64,000 bases of DNA from Avibacterium avium (GCF_900454535.1 NZ_UGSP01000001.1:989501-1053500); one strand, 5' to 3'; positions 46,930-58,913 are shown, counted from the stretch's first letter. Translations and numbers: made by a program. Notes: a model not told the origin generated them from the sequence alone.

Positions 46930-47922
46930 ATGCAGCAATTAATGCAACAAATTAATATGCGAGAAGCGGGAACTCCCGATGTGTTATTTATAGAACAAGC
47001 CACCATTCCCACACCACGAGCAGGTGAGTTGCTTGTAAAAGTCGCTTACGCCGGGGTAAATCGCCCTGATATTATGCAACGCCAAGGGCTGTATCCAATG
47101 CCCAAAGGCGTTACGCCAATTATGGGCTTGGAGCTTTCCGGCACAGTGGTTGCGGTTGGTGAAGGTGTGAGTGAGTTTCAACTTGGCGATAAAATTTGTG
47201 CCTTAACAGATGGAGGTGCTTATGCTGAATATTGCCTTGTGCCTGCCAGCCAAGCCTTGCCTGTTCCTAAAAATTATTCTTTGCTAGAAGCCGCAGCGTT
47301 GCCCGAAACCCTTTTCACCGTTTGGGTAAATTTGTTTATGCAACAACAGGTTAAAGCAGGGGAGAGTCTATTAGTTCACGGTGGAACAAGTGGTATAGGG
47401 CTAACGGCGCTCGCCATCGCACAAAGCCTAGGCATTAAAACCTACGCTACCGTAGGCAATGCAGAAAAATGTACTGTTGTTGAACAATATGGTGCGGTTG
47501 CGATTAATTATAAAACGCAAGATTTCGCCGACGTTATTCAAAGTGCGGGCGGAATTGACGCGATTTTAGATGTGGTCGGCGCGAGTTATTTCCAATGTAA
47601 TTTAGCTTGCTTAAAGCAAAATGGCAGATTGTTTTTAATCGGTTTTATGGGCGGTGCAGTGGCACAAAACGTAGATTTATTACAAATCGCCTTAAAACGC
47701 GCCCATATCACTGGATCAACAATGCGTAGCCGCACTAAAGCTGAAAAAGCGGAAATCGCACAATCGCTAAAACAAAATGTTTGGGGCAAATTAGAAAACG
47801 AACAAATCGCCAAGCCAATAATTCATCAAGTGTTTGATTTTAAAGATGTTCAACAAGCACACCAAGAAATGGATAAAGGCACGCATATTGGCAAGGTGAT
47901 GTTGGCGTTTGGTGCTGAATAA
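46930..47922 (+). CDS. NAD(P)H quinone oxidoreductase (medium-chain dehydrogenase family)
   Basis: A 330-residue zinc-free medium-chain dehydrogenase/reductase with the quinone-reductase pattern: AYAGVNRPDIMQRQGLYP, LPETLFTVWVNLF and the NADPH-binding LLVHGGTSGIGLTALAIAQ. The ATG at 46930 has ATAAGGA 8 bases upstream; a frame open to 46879 adds unrelated residues. It lies downstream of the SDR on the same strand. Confidence 0.88.
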   Translation: MQQLMQQINMREAGTPDVLFIEQATIPTPRAGELLVKVAYAGVNRPDIMQRQGLYPMPKGVTPIMGLELSGTVVAVGEGVSEFQLGDKICALTDGGAYAEYCLVPASQALPVPKNYSLLEAAALPETLFTVWVNLFMQQQVKAGESLLVHGGTSGIGLTALAIAQSLGIKTYATVGNAEKCTVVEQYGAVAINYKTQDFADVIQSAGGIDAILDVVGASYFQCNLACLKQNGRLFLIGFMGGAVAQNVDLLQIALKRAHITGSTMRSRTKAEKAEIAQSLKQNVWGKLENEQIAKPIIHQVFDFKDVQQAHQEMDKGTHIGKVMLAFGAE

Positions 47923-47966
47923 TAAATAGTTTGTTTAGTGTTATAATTTTTTTCTTTGAGGGGAAC

Positions 47967-48190
47967 GGGTTTCGCCGTTGGCGACCTACTTTCTTTTGTT
48001 TGCTCAAAAGAAAGTAGGCAAAGAAAAAGCCCCTCGACTAAATTGCTGATCTTCATTTTTAACAAATTTTCTTAACGAAAAGTAAGCCCATACTCGCTGC
48101 GCTGCGTTCAGGCGTTACTTTTCTAAAAATTTGTTAAAAATGAAGGCAATTTACACGGGGAAGTGGGATCTGAATTTTAAAGTGCGGTGG
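47967..48190. repeat. structured intergenic repeat, copy 1
   Basis: About 224 bases, starting GGGTTTCGCCGTTGGCG and ending in an uptake signal (AAAGTGCGGTGG). It holds a hairpin CTACTTTCTTTTG / CAAAAGAAAGTAG, a long inverted repeat built on CTTCATTTTTAACAAATTTT, and an inner stem AAAAGTAAGCC (48078-48088) / GGCGTTACTTTT (48111-48122). It fills most of the gap between the quinone oxidoreductase and pheA genes together with copy 2. No coding frame is convincing. Confidence 0.8.
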
Positions 48191-48271
48191 GAATTTTCTA
48201 ATTTTTGAAACTCTGTGGAAAATGACCGTACTTTATTGCTGGCTGATTGCTTTTTTCTTTGGGTTGATGAT

Positions 48272-48498
48272 GGGTTTCGCCGTTGGCGACCTACTTTCTT
48301 TTACTTGCTAAAAAGAAAGTAGGCAAAGAAAAGGCCCCCCGACTAAATTGCTGATCTTCATTTTTAACAAATTTTCTTAACGAAAAATCAGCCTGATGTT
48401 TGCTTCGCTCTCGCTTGGCGTGATTTTTCTAAAAATTTTATTTCCATTCGGGCGGTTTGGACGGGGAATGTGGTTGGGGTAATTTTAAAGTGCGGTGG
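48272..48498. repeat. structured intergenic repeat, copy 2
   Basis: About 227 bases, same order of parts as copy 1, with the 17-base start identical. The inner stem is AAAAATCAGCC (48383-48393) / GGCGTGATTTTT (48417-48428): two base pairs differ from copy 1 and both changes keep the pairing. The right arm of the outer inverted repeat is degraded. The last uptake signal takes part in the pheA-side terminator hairpin. Confidence 0.8.
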
Positions 48499-48527
48499 AA
48501 ATTTTGTGAATTTTTCACCGCACTTTT
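48487..48527. terminator. inverted uptake-signal hairpin after pheA
   Basis: AAAGTGCGGTG and CACCGCACTTT pair about the pheA 3' flank, 7 bases past its stop. Confidence 0.7.
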
Positions 48528-48533
48528 GTCTGT

Positions 48534-49697
48534 TTAATTCACTTCCACAGGCTTGACAATCTCACTTGGGTAACAACCGAGAATTTTTAGATAGTTGCTG
48601 TGTGCTTGCAATTCTTCCAACGCTTGTTGCACTTCTGGGTTGTTGATGTTGGCATCAATTTCAAGATAGAACATTTCGTCCCACGGCTGACCATAAATTG
48701 GGCGGGATTCTAGTTTCGTCATATTAATATTATGCTTTTTGAACACCAATAACGCGTCCACCAGTGAGCCTGCTTGGCGTTTATTTGTCGTCATTAATAA
48801 CAGGGTTTTAGTGTGAATTTGCGGCGATACCACCACAGGTTCTTTAGCAATCACAATAAAGCGGGTGATGTTATTCTCTTGGTTGGCGATATTGCTTTTC
48901 AGCACGCGTAAGCCATAAAGATGGCCGCCATCTTCATTCCCTAATGCTGCAATATTTGGCTTATTCAGACTTGCCACTAACTGCATTGCGTGTGAGCTGC
49001 TTTCGCAATATTCAATATGTACACGATCAAGGCCGCGAATAAACTGGCTGCATTGCTGGATCACTTGCGGATGGCTGTATAGGGTGTCAATTTGGCTTAA
49101 TTCACTGTGTTCCGTTGCGAGTACGCAATGTTTGATCGGGTATGCTAATTCCCCAATGAGCGATAAATCCGTATGTTGCAACAAATCATAGACTTCATTA
49201 ATTGAACCTGAAGTCGTGTTTTCCAGCGGCAAAATTCCGTAATCCGCCTCGCCATTTTGCACTTTTTCAAATACTTGCTCGAAAGAGCTACAACTCAATT
49301 CAATGAATGGTTTCTGATAACGGGTTGCATAACTGCGTGCCGCAAGATGAGAATAAGATCCGCGCTTGCCTAAGAAAGCAATGTGGCTATTTTGCTCACG
49401 CTGTTCATTGAGTTTCTTTTGCAAATAGGCTTGCTGAGTCAGCACAGAATCTTCAATAATTTTCTGGAAAATTTGCGTGATATATTGTGGATCAAGCTGA
49501 TAATTTTCATTTTCAGAAAATTGAATCAATTCTTGTAATAATTGTTGCTCACGCTCCACATCACGCAAGGCTTTCTGCGTGATTTCCTTGCTACGCACCA
49601 CGTCATAAGCCAAACGATGACGCTCCGAAAGCAGTTTTAATAAACTGCGGTCAATTTGGGTGATTTGTTGTCTAATTTCTGCTAAATCCAGTGCCAT
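48534..49697 (-). CDS. pheA: bifunctional chorismate mutase / prephenate dehydratase (P-protein)
   Basis: Makes phenylpyruvate from chorismate via prephenate, for phenylalanine. 387 residues: chorismate mutase domain (about 1-90, [21 protein letters not shown]), prephenate dehydratase domain (about 103-280, [14 protein letters not shown] and [21 protein letters not shown]), and the ACT regulatory domain (about 295-380, with [20 protein letters not shown]). Feedback inhibition by phenylalanine is expected from the ACT ESRP motif. No leader peptide attenuator is visible upstream. Confidence 0.95.
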   Translation of the reverse strand: MALDLAEIRQQITQIDRSLLKLLSERHRLAYDVVRSKEITQKALRDVEREQQLLQELIQFSENENYQLDPQYITQIFQKIIEDSVLTQQAYLQKKLNEQREQNSHIAFLGKRGSYSHLAARSYATRYQKPFIELSCSSFEQVFEKVQNGEADYGILPLENTTSGSINEVYDLLQHTDLSLIGELAYPIKHCVLATEHSELSQIDTLYSHPQVIQQCSQFIRGLDRVHIEYCESSSHAMQLVASLNKPNIAALGNEDGGHLYGLRVLKSNIANQENNITRFIVIAKEPVVVSPQIHTKTLLLMTTNKRQAGSLVDALLVFKKHNINMTKLESRPIYGQPWDEMFYLEIDANINNPEVQQALEELQAHSNYLKILGCYPSEIVKPVEVN

Positions 49698-49891
49698 TTT
49701 GTTATCTCGGTTATAGGGGATTGGGGTAGGATAAACAAGATTTTATTTGAGATCAAATGAATGTGTGTTTCTTTTTCTTTCAGTGATTTGAATTGAGAAT
49801 GTAGTTAAGGTAAATTTTAAAGTGCGGTGTTTTTTGGGAGAGTTTTCTGGGCGGACATAGGTTTATTTTTGCTATTGATAAAATATCCCCA

Positions 49892-49920
49892 TAAAAAAAC
49901 GCTCAATTGCTTGAGCGTTT
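49892..49920 (-). terminator. rpsO terminator
   Basis: AAACGCTCAA / TTGAGCGTTT with a T run on the minus strand, 20 bases past rpsO. Confidence 0.88.
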
Positions 49921-49939
49921 TCTTGTTCTAATTTGGAAA

Positions 49940-50209
49940 TTAGCGACGTAAACCTAAACGAGCGATAGTTTCGCTGTATTTAGCTAAATCAGTACGTTTT
50001 AAGTAGTCTAATAATTTACGACGACGAGAAACCATACGTAATAAACCACGGCGACCGTGATGGTCTTTTTTATGCACTGCAAAGTGTGCTTGTAAGTGGT
50101 TGATTTGTGCAGTTAATAATGCAATTTGAACTTCTGATGAACCAGTATCTTTTGCATCACGACCAAATTCAGCAACGATAGCTGCTTTTTTTTCTGTGCT
50201 TAGAGACAT
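49940..50209 (-). CDS. rpsO: 30S ribosomal protein S15
   Basis: 89 residues from the ATG at 50209 ([24 protein letters not shown]), the standard length. It binds 16S rRNA early in 30S assembly, and the block [25 protein letters not shown] is diagnostic. A frame open to 50239 adds unrelated residues. pnp, its usual E. coli neighbour, is not next to it here. In E. coli S15 represses its own translation via the leader. Confidence 0.97.
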   Translation of the reverse strand: MSLSTEKKAAIVAEFGRDAKDTGSSEVQIALLTAQINHLQAHFAVHKKDHHGRRGLLRMVSRRRKLLDYLKRTDLAKYSETIARLGLRR

Positions 50210-50375
50210 ATTAAAATCCTCAATAGTAGGGTTAGTCATACATCAAACGCCGATCTCTAATTCAGCGCCGACAAGGAGCAACAATTGTAGCGATTAAGAG
50301 AAAAAATGCAATAAATATCTTAGGATTTTTTGCTCAATAAGGTAGTATAAGAACAGGTTTTTATAGGAATTAACA

Positions 50376-51512
50376 ATGAAAATACTCATTGCACCGGATT
50401 CATTCAAAGAAAGTTTGACCGCACTTGAAGTGGCGGAGGCGATTGAAATTGGGTTTCGCAAGATTTTTCCGCACGCACAATATTGCAAAATCCCAATGGC
50501 TGACGGTGGCGAAGGCACGGTTCAATCTTTGGTGGACGCGACACAAGGGAAGCTTATCCAATGCACGGTTACCGCCCCTTTGGGCAATAAAATTGACGCA
50601 TTTTGGGGGCTTTCTGGTGATGGTGAAACTGCATTCATTGAAATGGCAGTAGCTTCTGGCTTGCATCTTGTACCAATGGAGGCTCGTAATCCATTGAAAA
50701 CTACCAGTTTTGGCACGGGAGAATTGATTTTGAACGCCTTAAATTATGGGGTGAAAAAAATTATTCTCGGCATTGGTGGAAGCGCAACTAATGATGCTGG
50801 TGTTGGAATGTTGCAAGCCTTGGGTGCGCGCTTTCTCAATGCTGAAAATCAATCGTTGGGCGATGGTGGCGAACAGTTAATTCACACCGCTCATATTGAT
50901 TTAAGCCAGCTTGATTCACGTTTAGCGCAAGTACAAATTGAAGTGGCTTGTGATGTGAATAATCCATTATGTGGTGAAACTGGTGCATCTGCCGTGTTCG
51001 GGCCGCAAAAAGGCGCAACCGTGCAAATGGTGCAACAACTTGATGCAGCGCTTGCTCATTTTGCCGAGAAAGTGCAGCAACAGCTTGGCATTAATATCGC
51101 CAATCAATCTGGTGCAGGAGCGGCTGGCGGAATGGGCGGTGGATTATTGCTGCTGCCTAAAGTGCGGTTGAAAAAAGGCGTAAATATTGTGTTAGAAACC
51201 TTAAATTTTAGCGCCCAAGTGCAAGATGCTGATTTGGTGATTACTGGCGAAGGGCGAATGGACGGGCAGAGTGCTTACGGAAAAACGCCCATTGGTGTCG
51301 CCAAAACTGCTAAGCAATTTGGCAAACCTGTGATTGCTATCGTAGGCTGTCTGCGGGAAGATTACGAAGTGGTGTATGAACAGGGCATTGACGCGGTCTT
51401 TCCGATTATTCGTCAGCTTGATAGTTTGGAGAACACCTTGCGTTCGGGGAAAGAGAATCTGATTTCAACGGCGCAGAATATCGCCAGATTTTATCAGTTA
51501 GCGATGAAATAA
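50376..51512 (+). CDS. glycerate kinase (GarK/GlxK type)
   Basis: Glycerate-2-kinase of class II, 378 residues. The signature is the start MKILIAPDSFKESLTALEVAEAIE and PMADGGEGT, then GIGGSATNDAGVGMLQALGARF and GEGRMDGQSAYGKTPIGVA. It phosphorylates glycerate for entry into glycolysis. No glyoxylate or glucarate genes are adjacent. It shares a bidirectional uptake-signal terminator with ispD. Confidence 0.93.
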   Translation: MKILIAPDSFKESLTALEVAEAIEIGFRKIFPHAQYCKIPMADGGEGTVQSLVDATQGKLIQCTVTAPLGNKIDAFWGLSGDGETAFIEMAVASGLHLVPMEARNPLKTTSFGTGELILNALNYGVKKIILGIGGSATNDAGVGMLQALGARFLNAENQSLGDGGEQLIHTAHIDLSQLDSRLAQVQIEVACDVNNPLCGETGASAVFGPQKGATVQMVQQLDAALAHFAEKVQQQLGINIANQSGAGAAGGMGGGLLLLPKVRLKKGVNIVLETLNFSAQVQDADLVITGEGRMDGQSAYGKTPIGVAKTAKQFGKPVIAIVGCLREDYEVVYEQGIDAVFPIIRQLDSLENTLRSGKENLISTAQNIARFYQLAMK

Positions 51513-51529
51513 CAGAATAGTGAAAAGAC

Positions 51530-51570
51530 AAGTGCGGTGGAAAATTTTCAGATTTTTCACCGCACTTTTT
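51530..51570. terminator. bidirectional uptake-signal terminator between glycerate kinase and ispD
   Basis: AAGTGCGGTGGAAAA / CACCGCACTTTTT inverted pair between convergent genes. Confidence 0.85.
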
Positions 51571-51582
51571 ATTGCTGATATT

Positions 51583-52272
51583 TTATTGGTGCTTCTTTTG
51601 GCTGAGATAAAATTCCGCAAGCGCTAAATCTTCTGGACGTGTGATTTTAATGTTGCTGGTTTTACCTTGAATTAATTGCGGTTTGAAGCCAAGAAATTCC
51701 ATTGCAGAAGCTTCATCGGTAATATTTTGTTGTTGCGCAAGCGCTTGTTCAATAGCTTGCGTGAGCAAAAGAGCGGGGAAAAATTGGGGCGTTTGTGCCA
51801 ACCAAATTTCGTTGCGGTCTTCTGTTTTTTCAATTTGCTGATGTGAATTACTTCTTTTAATGGTATCTATTGCGGGAATGGCAAGAATTGCACCATCAGG
51901 CTGTGTGATGTCCGCTAAGGTCGAGAGTTCTTGCTGCGTTAAACAAGGGCGCGCGGCATCGTGTACCATTACCCAAGTGTTTGCACTTGGATTGATCGCG
52001 TTTAACCCATTGAGAACAGATTGTGCGCGGGTTTCCCCCCCTTCAACAAGATGAATTTTGGGGTGGCTGAGCAAATCTATTTTTGCCAAATAAGGATCCT
52101 TAGGCGCAACCGCAAGGATAATGCGATCAATATGAGATGAATTGAGTAGCGTTTCTAATGTATGTTCTAAAACAGTTTTGCCAAGAATTGTCAAATACTG
52201 TTTCGGCCGATCTGCCTGCATTCGGCTACCAATCCCAGCGGCTGGCACAACGGCGATAATTTCTCTTTCCAT
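51583..52272 (-). CDS. ispD: 2-C-methyl-D-erythritol 4-phosphate cytidylyltransferase IspD
   Basis: Third step of the non-mevalonate isoprenoid pathway: joins CTP to MEP. From the ATG at 52272 it has 229 residues; [39 protein letters not shown] holds the nucleotide-binding part, and [11 protein letters not shown] is also family-typical. The start lies 1 base past the ftsB stop (TAAT-ATG), so coupling is likely. Normally ispF follows; here it does not, and the convergent glycerate kinase ends the unit. Confidence 0.95.
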   Translation of the reverse strand: MEREIIAVVPAAGIGSRMQADRPKQYLTILGKTVLEHTLETLLNSSHIDRIILAVAPKDPYLAKIDLLSHPKIHLVEGGETRAQSVLNGLNAINPSANTWVMVHDAARPCLTQQELSTLADITQPDGAILAIPAIDTIKRSNSHQQIEKTEDRNEIWLAQTPQFFPALLLTQAIEQALAQQQNITDEASAMEFLGFKPQLIQGKTSNIKITRPEDLALAEFYLSQKKHQ

Positions 52273-52273
52273 A

Positions 52274-52552
52274 TTATTTGTGATCTTTAACAATGCGGTA
52301 GAAAATTTCGTTATTTTTTACCATTTCGTGCTGTTGTCTGGCGCGTTCTTCAATGGCATCAACCCCTTCTTTGAGATCTTTGATCTCAGCGGCGATGGCG
52401 TGATTGCGTTGGGCTAATTTTTCATTTTCTTGCAAATGTTGTGCAATTTCTTGCTCGAGCTGTTTGTGATCCAAATAGCCATTTTTGCCAAACCAAAAAT
52501 CATATTGGAATAGCACTAATACTGCGAGCAGAAGGAATACAAGTAAACGCAT
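52274..52552 (-). CDS. ftsB: cell division protein FtsB
   Basis: Small bitopic protein of the FtsQLB divisome complex: 92 residues with one transmembrane helix (about 3-20) and a leucine-zipper-like coiled coil (about 28-70). The family pattern [22 protein letters not shown] is clear. ftsB-ispD is a conserved gene pair. Confidence 0.94.
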   Translation of the reverse strand: MRLLVFLLLAVLVLFQYDFWFGKNGYLDHKQLEQEIAQHLQENEKLAQRNHAIAAEIKDLKEGVDAIEERARQQHEMVKNNEIFYRIVKDHK

Positions 52553-52671
52553 AGGTTCCCCAATTGAATAAAAAGAATAGTGTACCTTGAAATGGTGAAG
52601 ATTTGTAGGTTTATGGCGGAAATAAATTTGCTAAAAAAGCACCGCACTTGTTAGTTTGTGCGGGGAATAAA

Positions 52672-52697
52672 AAAGTGCAGGAAAACCCTGCACTTTA
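52672..52697 (-). terminator. eno terminator
   Basis: AAAGTGCAGG-AAAA-CCCTGCACTTT hairpin with a T run on the minus strand, 34 bases past eno. Confidence 0.85.
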
Positions 52698-52730
52698 GTT
52701 GGATAAATATTGCGCAAAGCAGTAATTAAA

Positions 52731-54053
<1,323 letters not shown>

Positions 54054-54282
54054 TTAATTTTCAAAGATAAAATCTGAAATCCCGCTAATCTTAAAACGAT
54101 TTTTCATTTTTGTCTTGTAAAAAATGCGATTAAATTGATCACCGTTAAATTTTAGTACATTCATTGCTTGAAATCTAGGAAACTAACGCGAAGTTGGTAG
54201 AAATAAATTCAGTGTAAATTGCCCAATGAAAGATTTTTTATAATAAAATAACCGCACTTTAATCATAAATAGGATAGAAATT

Positions 54283-55119
54283 ATGCGTTGGCAAGGCCGT
54301 AGAGAAAGCACAAATGTTGAAGATAGACGAAATTCAGGGCGTTCCTTTGGTGGTGGAAAACGAACGAGCGTACTTGGTTTGATCATTTTACTTGTTGGTG
54401 CTTATTATGGAGTTGATCTTTCTGGCTTGGTTGGCACGCCTGATTTTATTGAGCAACCAACGGCCAATCATACCCAATCAAGCCAAGAAGAACAGCAACT
54501 GGCTAGCCTTTCTCGCGTGGTGTTAGCTGACACGGAAACGGTTTGGGGAAATTATTTTTCACAACATAATCAGCATTATCAAGCACCAATAATGGTGTTA
54601 TATAACGGGGTTACGCATACTGCCTGTGGCACAGGTCAGTCGGCAATGGGGCCATTTTATTGTCCGAATGATCAGCGTGTTTACCTTGATCTTTCTTTTT
54701 ACAATGATATGAAAAATCAGCTTGGAGCTGGCGGTGATTCCGCGTTTGCTTATGTGATTGCGCACGAAGTAGGGCATCATATCCAAAATTTATTAGGTAT
54801 CTTGCCTAAAGTGCATCAGGCTCAGCGAAATGTAAGTCCTGCGCAAGCCAATCAACTTTCGGTAAAACTGGAATTACAAGCGGATTGCTTTGCTGGCGTG
54901 TGGGCGAATCAAGCAAGTAAAACAGGCCTGTTTGAAACAGGAGATATTGAAAAAGCCTTTCACGCCGCTCAAGCGGTAGGTGATGATCGCTTGCAAAAAC
55001 GTTCTCAAGGTTATGTTGTACCTGATAGCTTTACGCACGGCACATCAGCTCAGCGTTTAGCTTGGTTTAAACGTGGATTACAAAGCGGACAACCTAGCCA
55101 GTGTGATACTTTTGATTAG
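54283..55119 (+). CDS. ypfJ: YpfJ-family putative neutral zinc metallopeptidase
   Basis: 278 residues. A short cytoplasmic start, one transmembrane helix (about 28-46) and a periplasmic domain with the zinc motif HEVGHH (H161, H165) and further ligand E in [12 protein letters not shown]. The family is widely conserved, with no known substrate. It converges on lysC with a shared terminator; upstream it has an uptake signal. Confidence 0.9.
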   Translation: MRWQGRRESTNVEDRRNSGRSFGGGKRTSVLGLIILLVGAYYGVDLSGLVGTPDFIEQPTANHTQSSQEEQQLASLSRVVLADTETVWGNYFSQHNQHYQAPIMVLYNGVTHTACGTGQSAMGPFYCPNDQRVYLDLSFYNDMKNQLGAGGDSAFAYVIAHEVGHHIQNLLGILPKVHQAQRNVSPAQANQLSVKLELQADCFAGVWANQASKTGLFETGDIEKAFHAAQAVGDDRLQKRSQGYVVPDSFTHGTSAQRLAWFKRGLQSGQPSQCDTFD

Positions 55120-55181
55120 TATTCGAATAAAGTGCGGTGATATTTTTGCGATAATTTCAATCGATATAAATAAAGCAAAGA

Positions 55182-55215
55182 AAAAGGAGAAATGTTTCAC
55201 GTATTTCTCCTTTTT
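55182..55215. terminator. bidirectional terminator between ypfJ and lysC
   Basis: AAAAAGGAGAAAT / ATTTCTCCTTTTT around a GTTTCACGT loop. Confidence 0.88.
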
Positions 55216-55233
55216 AGATGTGTTTAGTTTGAA

Positions 55234-56592
55234 TTATTCAAATAAATTCTTATGTAATGCTCTGACCACATCATCAGCTTGTTCGCTTTGGACTAACATA
55301 CAAATATTGTTGGTGCTTGCGCCGTAGCTGATCATTCGTACGTTGTAGCCTTCTAGGGTATCGAAAATTTGTTTTGCGATGCCAGAAGTGATGTGCAAAT
55401 CATTACCCACCAATGCCACTAAAGATAAGCCTGTATCCACTTTCACGCTAGACACTTCTCTTAATTCCGCGAGCAATTCTGGCGAGAGCATTTCCGCGCC
55501 TGATGAAGCAGATCCTGTTTTGTCTAAAGTGAGTGCGACGCTTACTTCAGAAGTGGTGATGGTATCCACAGAAATTTTGTGTTTCGCTAAAATGTTGAAC
55601 ACATTGGCTAAGAAACCTTGCGCGTGTAGCATACTTAAGCTAGAAAGCGTTACCAAGGTTTGATCGCGGCGTAATGCAATTGCACGGAACGTTGGACGTG
55701 GTTGTGGATCTTTGGTTACCCAAGTACCGCCATCTTGTGGTGCTTTGCTTGAACCTACGAACACAGGGATATTGCTGCGAACCGCTGGAAGCAGGGTTGC
55801 AGGGTGTAACACTTTCGCCCCGAACGTTGCCATTTCTGCCGCTTCCGCAAAGCTCATTGTGTCAATACGTTGTGCGGCTGGCACAATGCGTGGATCAGTG
55901 GTGTAAATACCGGCCACGTCCGTCCAAATTAATACATCTTTGGCGTTTAATACTTCGGCTAAAAGTGCCGCAGAATAGTCGCTGCCGCCACGCCCTAAGG
56001 TGGTGGTTTTGCCTTGTGGATCGCGTCCAATAAAGCCTTGCGTGATAATCATTGTGTCGTTATCTTGAGCAAGAATCGGTTTTAATAGCGCATCGCTATT
56101 TTTCTGCGTTTGCTCGTCATCTGGCGCGGCTTTACCGAAATGGCTGTTGGTTGCCACAATGGTACGCACGTCCACCCAAACGGCTTTTGCGCCAAGCTCT
56201 TTTAACACTTGAACGAAAAGCAAGGTGGACATCATTTCCCCTTGGCAGATCAATTCGTCTGTTAAAGCCGGTGAAGCAGCCACGCTTGCGGCATCAGCCA
56301 AGCTTTCGATATGTTTTAAAATTTCTTCAATTTTTGCCCGCATTTCGCTGTCGTCTTTAAGTTCAGCCAAAATCGCTTCTTCAATTTGACGCACTTCTGC
56401 GATGAGTTTTGCGCGTTCTTCTGCGTCTTTACCATTAGCAAGCGCAACCAATAAATTGGTGATACCTGCCGAGGCCGAAAGCACTACCACACGCGTATTA
56501 GGATCAGCGGTTACAATATTTGCACAAGCGCTCATTGCGCTATGATTTGCAACGCTAGTTCCACCGAATTTTGCCACAGAGAGAGTTGACAT
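55234..56592 (-). CDS. lysC: lysine-sensitive aspartokinase III
   Basis: First step of the aspartate family: phosphorylates aspartate. The 452 residues have the start VAKFGGTSVANHSAM, TLGRGGSDYSAALLAEVL and two ACT domains near the C-terminus (about 310-450, with the ligand-site FNILAKHKISVDTITTSEVSV). Its length fits the single-domain LysC type (449 in E. coli), not the fused ThrA or MetL. No lysine riboswitch consensus is visible in the 186 bases upstream. Confidence 0.93.
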   Translation of the reverse strand: MSTLSVAKFGGTSVANHSAMSACANIVTADPNTRVVVLSASAGITNLLVALANGKDAEERAKLIAEVRQIEEAILAELKDDSEMRAKIEEILKHIESLADAASVAASPALTDELICQGEMMSTLLFVQVLKELGAKAVWVDVRTIVATNSHFGKAAPDDEQTQKNSDALLKPILAQDNDTMIITQGFIGRDPQGKTTTLGRGGSDYSAALLAEVLNAKDVLIWTDVAGIYTTDPRIVPAAQRIDTMSFAEAAEMATFGAKVLHPATLLPAVRSNIPVFVGSSKAPQDGGTWVTKDPQPRPTFRAIALRRDQTLVTLSSLSMLHAQGFLANVFNILAKHKISVDTITTSEVSVALTLDKTGSASSGAEMLSPELLAELREVSSVKVDTGLSLVALVGNDLHITSGIAKQIFDTLEGYNVRMISYGASTNNICMLVQSEQADDVVRALHKNLFE

Positions 56593-56693
56593 AGTTTTAC
56601 CTTCCTATAAAGAATCAATGATGTTGTATTAGAATGCCCTAGAAATAACGATTTAATTAAACATTGTCAAATATTATTTTATAAAATTAAATA

Positions 56694-56721
56694 AAAAACG
56701 CCATTTTTAAAATGACGTTTT
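56694..56721 (-). terminator. proA terminator
   Basis: AAAACGTCATTTTAAAAATGGCGTTTT hairpin on the minus strand with T-rich tail, between proA and lysC. Confidence 0.8.
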
Positions 56722-56778
56722 GATATTATAAAATTTTAGCCCGAATAATCGAATAATTTTCAATTTCTCACTAAAGGA

Positions 56779-58035
56779 TTAAGGGCGCGCTAAATAATCG
56801 CCCACGCCCACCCATTTGTAAGAAGTGAGCGCTTCTAATCCCATTGGTCCGCGAGAATGGAGTTTTTGTGTACTCACCGCCACTTCTGCGCCTAAGCCAA
56901 ATTGCCCGCCATCAGTAAAGCGTGTGCTGGCATTGACATACACCGCCGCGCTGTCCACTTGATTAATAAATTGCTGCGCAAGACGTTGCGAGCTAGTTAA
57001 GATCGCATCAGAATGTTGCGTACCATATTGATTAATAAAGGCCACCGCTTCATCAATATCTTTGACAATCACCACGTTGAGATCAGGCGAACCCCATTCT
57101 TGTTGTAAATCCTCCGCCTGTAATGGCACAACTTGTGCCCCCGAATCGCTTAAAATAGAAAGTGCGGTGGAATTTGCGTGAAATTTTATTTTCGATTGGC
57201 TAAATTCCGCCAACATTGGCAAAAATTGCGCGGCGATGCTTTCTTGTACTAACAAGGTTTCAAGGGTATTACAAGTGCTTGGGCGCTGCGTTTTGGCATT
57301 GCTGATTACCGCTAATGCACGCTTTAAATCGGCACTTTCTTCCACGAAAGTATGGCATACGCCCACGCCCCCAACGATCACAGGAATGGTGGAGTTTTCT
57401 TTACAAAGCTGATGTAAGCCCGCGCCACCCCTTGGAATAAGCATATCCACATAGCGATCCAGTTTCATTAATTGCATCACTAAATCGCGGTTTGGATCAG
57501 TAATGGCTTGCACGGCATATTGCGGTAAATTGGCTTGTAATAAGGCTTGTTGCACCACTTCGACTAAAATTTTGTTGGAATGTTGTGTTTCCTTGCCACC
57601 GCGTAAAATCACCGCATTGCCAGTTTTTAAGCATAGGCTGGCAACATCAATGGTTACGTTTGGGCGCGCTTCATAAATGGTGGCCACCACCCCTAAAGGC
57701 ACGCGCACGCGTTCAATTTTTAGTCCGCTGTCTAAGGTGCCACCGTCAATGATTTTACCCACAGGATCGGGCAGAGAAATAATATGACGAACATCTTGGG
57801 CAATGGCGTGTAGCCGTTCAGGCGTGAGCAATAGACGATCAATCAAGGCTTCCGACAAACCATTTTGTTGAGCGGCTTGAATGTCTTTTTCATTTTCCGC
57901 CAAAATGCGATCGGCTTGTTGTTCTAATTGCTCAGCGATACATTGAAGCGCGTGATTTTTTTCTTTCTCGCTACATTGCGCTAACACGAAAGCCGCTTGT
58001 TTGGCTTGTTTGCCCATTTCTACTAAATTCGTCAT
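56779..58035 (-). CDS. proA: glutamate-5-semialdehyde dehydrogenase ProA
   Basis: Second step of proline synthesis: reduces glutamyl phosphate. 418 residues with the aldehyde dehydrogenase-like parts [37 protein letters not shown] and the nucleophile Cys region [15 protein letters not shown]. It follows yicG by 18 bases on the same strand. proB, the usual partner, is not adjacent. Confidence 0.96.
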   Translation of the reverse strand: MTNLVEMGKQAKQAAFVLAQCSEKEKNHALQCIAEQLEQQADRILAENEKDIQAAQQNGLSEALIDRLLLTPERLHAIAQDVRHIISLPDPVGKIIDGGTLDSGLKIERVRVPLGVVATIYEARPNVTIDVASLCLKTGNAVILRGGKETQHSNKILVEVVQQALLQANLPQYAVQAITDPNRDLVMQLMKLDRYVDMLIPRGGAGLHQLCKENSTIPVIVGGVGVCHTFVEESADLKRALAVISNAKTQRPSTCNTLETLLVQESIAAQFLPMLAEFSQSKIKFHANSTALSILSDSGAQVVPLQAEDLQQEWGSPDLNVVIVKDIDEAVAFINQYGTQHSDAILTSSQRLAQQFINQVDSAAVYVNASTRFTDGGQFGLGAEVAVSTQKLHSRGPMGLEALTSYKWVGVGDYLARP

Positions 58036-58053
58036 TGTTTATCCTTATTTTAA

Positions 58054-58725
58054 TTATTTGATTTTTTTCGGCAGTTTGTCATCGGCTTGCTTTTCGGCGA
58101 TTTCCTGTTCTTGATAATCGAACACTGGCAAATGCCACTCAAAACGAATGGCGAGCAAGCGAATGGTAAAACCGCAAGCGAGGGTTACCACGATTACGAT
58201 ATTGTGATTAATATTCAACTGAAGCAAGCCAATATAAATACTTGCCGCCAGCAATGCAACACTGGCATACAGCTCTTTTTGGAAGACAAGGGGAATGCGG
58301 TTGCACAGCAAATCCCGCAACACGCCACCAAATGCACCAGTGATAATTGCAGCAATAATCGCAATAATAAAACTATGCCCCATATCTAACGCAATCTGCG
58401 TACCAATAATCGAAAATACAATTAATCCTAGCGCATCAAGCACAAGAAAGATGGTGCGAAAATAGCGCATAAAATGGCGAATGAATGGTGCAATCACCAC
58501 TGTTAGCACCGCAGCACTGGCAACGATAATAAAATAATGAGGATTTTTCACCCAACCAAGGGGATAATGCCCAAGCAGCACATCACGCACCGAACCGCCG
58601 CCAATGGCGGTCATTGAGGCGATGATAACCACGCCGAAAATATCCATTTTTTCACGTCCAGCGGCTAATGCCCCTGTGATCGCTTCGGCGGTGATACCCA
58701 CAATATACAAAATGCTTAGTAGCAT
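58054..58725 (-). CDS. yicG: YicG / TRIC-type membrane protein (UPF0126)
   Basis: A 223-residue membrane protein of the TRIC cation-channel fold family: two repeats with about seven helices and the conserved glycine-rich signatures [21 protein letters not shown] and [27 protein letters not shown]. The ATG at 58725 has GAAGGGA in place and matches the family start; an ATG at 58737 lies 12 bases upstream. The gene precedes proA closely and may share its transcript. In homologues the role is potassium or amino acid permeation and is not settled. Confidence 0.9.
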   Translation of the reverse strand: MLLSILYIVGITAEAITGALAAGREKMDIFGVVIIASMTAIGGGSVRDVLLGHYPLGWVKNPHYFIIVASAAVLTVVIAPFIRHFMRYFRTIFLVLDALGLIVFSIIGTQIALDMGHSFIIAIIAAIITGAFGGVLRDLLCNRIPLVFQKELYASVALLAASIYIGLLQLNINHNIVIVVTLACGFTIRLLAIRFEWHLPVFDYQEQEIAEKQADDKLPKKIK

Positions 58726-58884
58726 AGATCCCTTCATTAAAGTGCGGTGAAAATTTGCTTTATTTTAGACAGGAATTAAACGGTGAACAAGGGAGAATCC
58801 ACAATCAAAACTGACAGGGAAAAAGAAATTTGATCCGAACTGAAATCTCGTTAAAATGACAGCCTAATTTCCCTTTTTTATCTA

Positions 58885-58913
58885 ATCAACAGCAACAACA
58901 GCAACAACAGCAA
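58885..58913 (+). repeat. CAACAACAG short tandem repeat upstream of dnaE
   Basis: The 9-base unit is present almost three times, just before the AAGGA ribosome site of dnaE. Such repeats can change length by slippage. It is short, and no effect is proven. Confidence 0.6.

Noticed and set aside
47987-48139. CRISPR-like array from the repeated segments near 48 kb
   Set aside because: Only two long copies of over 200 bases with internal palindromes; no short direct repeats with regular spacers and no cas genes.
56593-56778. Lysine riboswitch upstream of lysC
   Set aside because: The region is short and A+T-rich and lacks the conserved five-helix core; only the proA terminator hairpin is seen.
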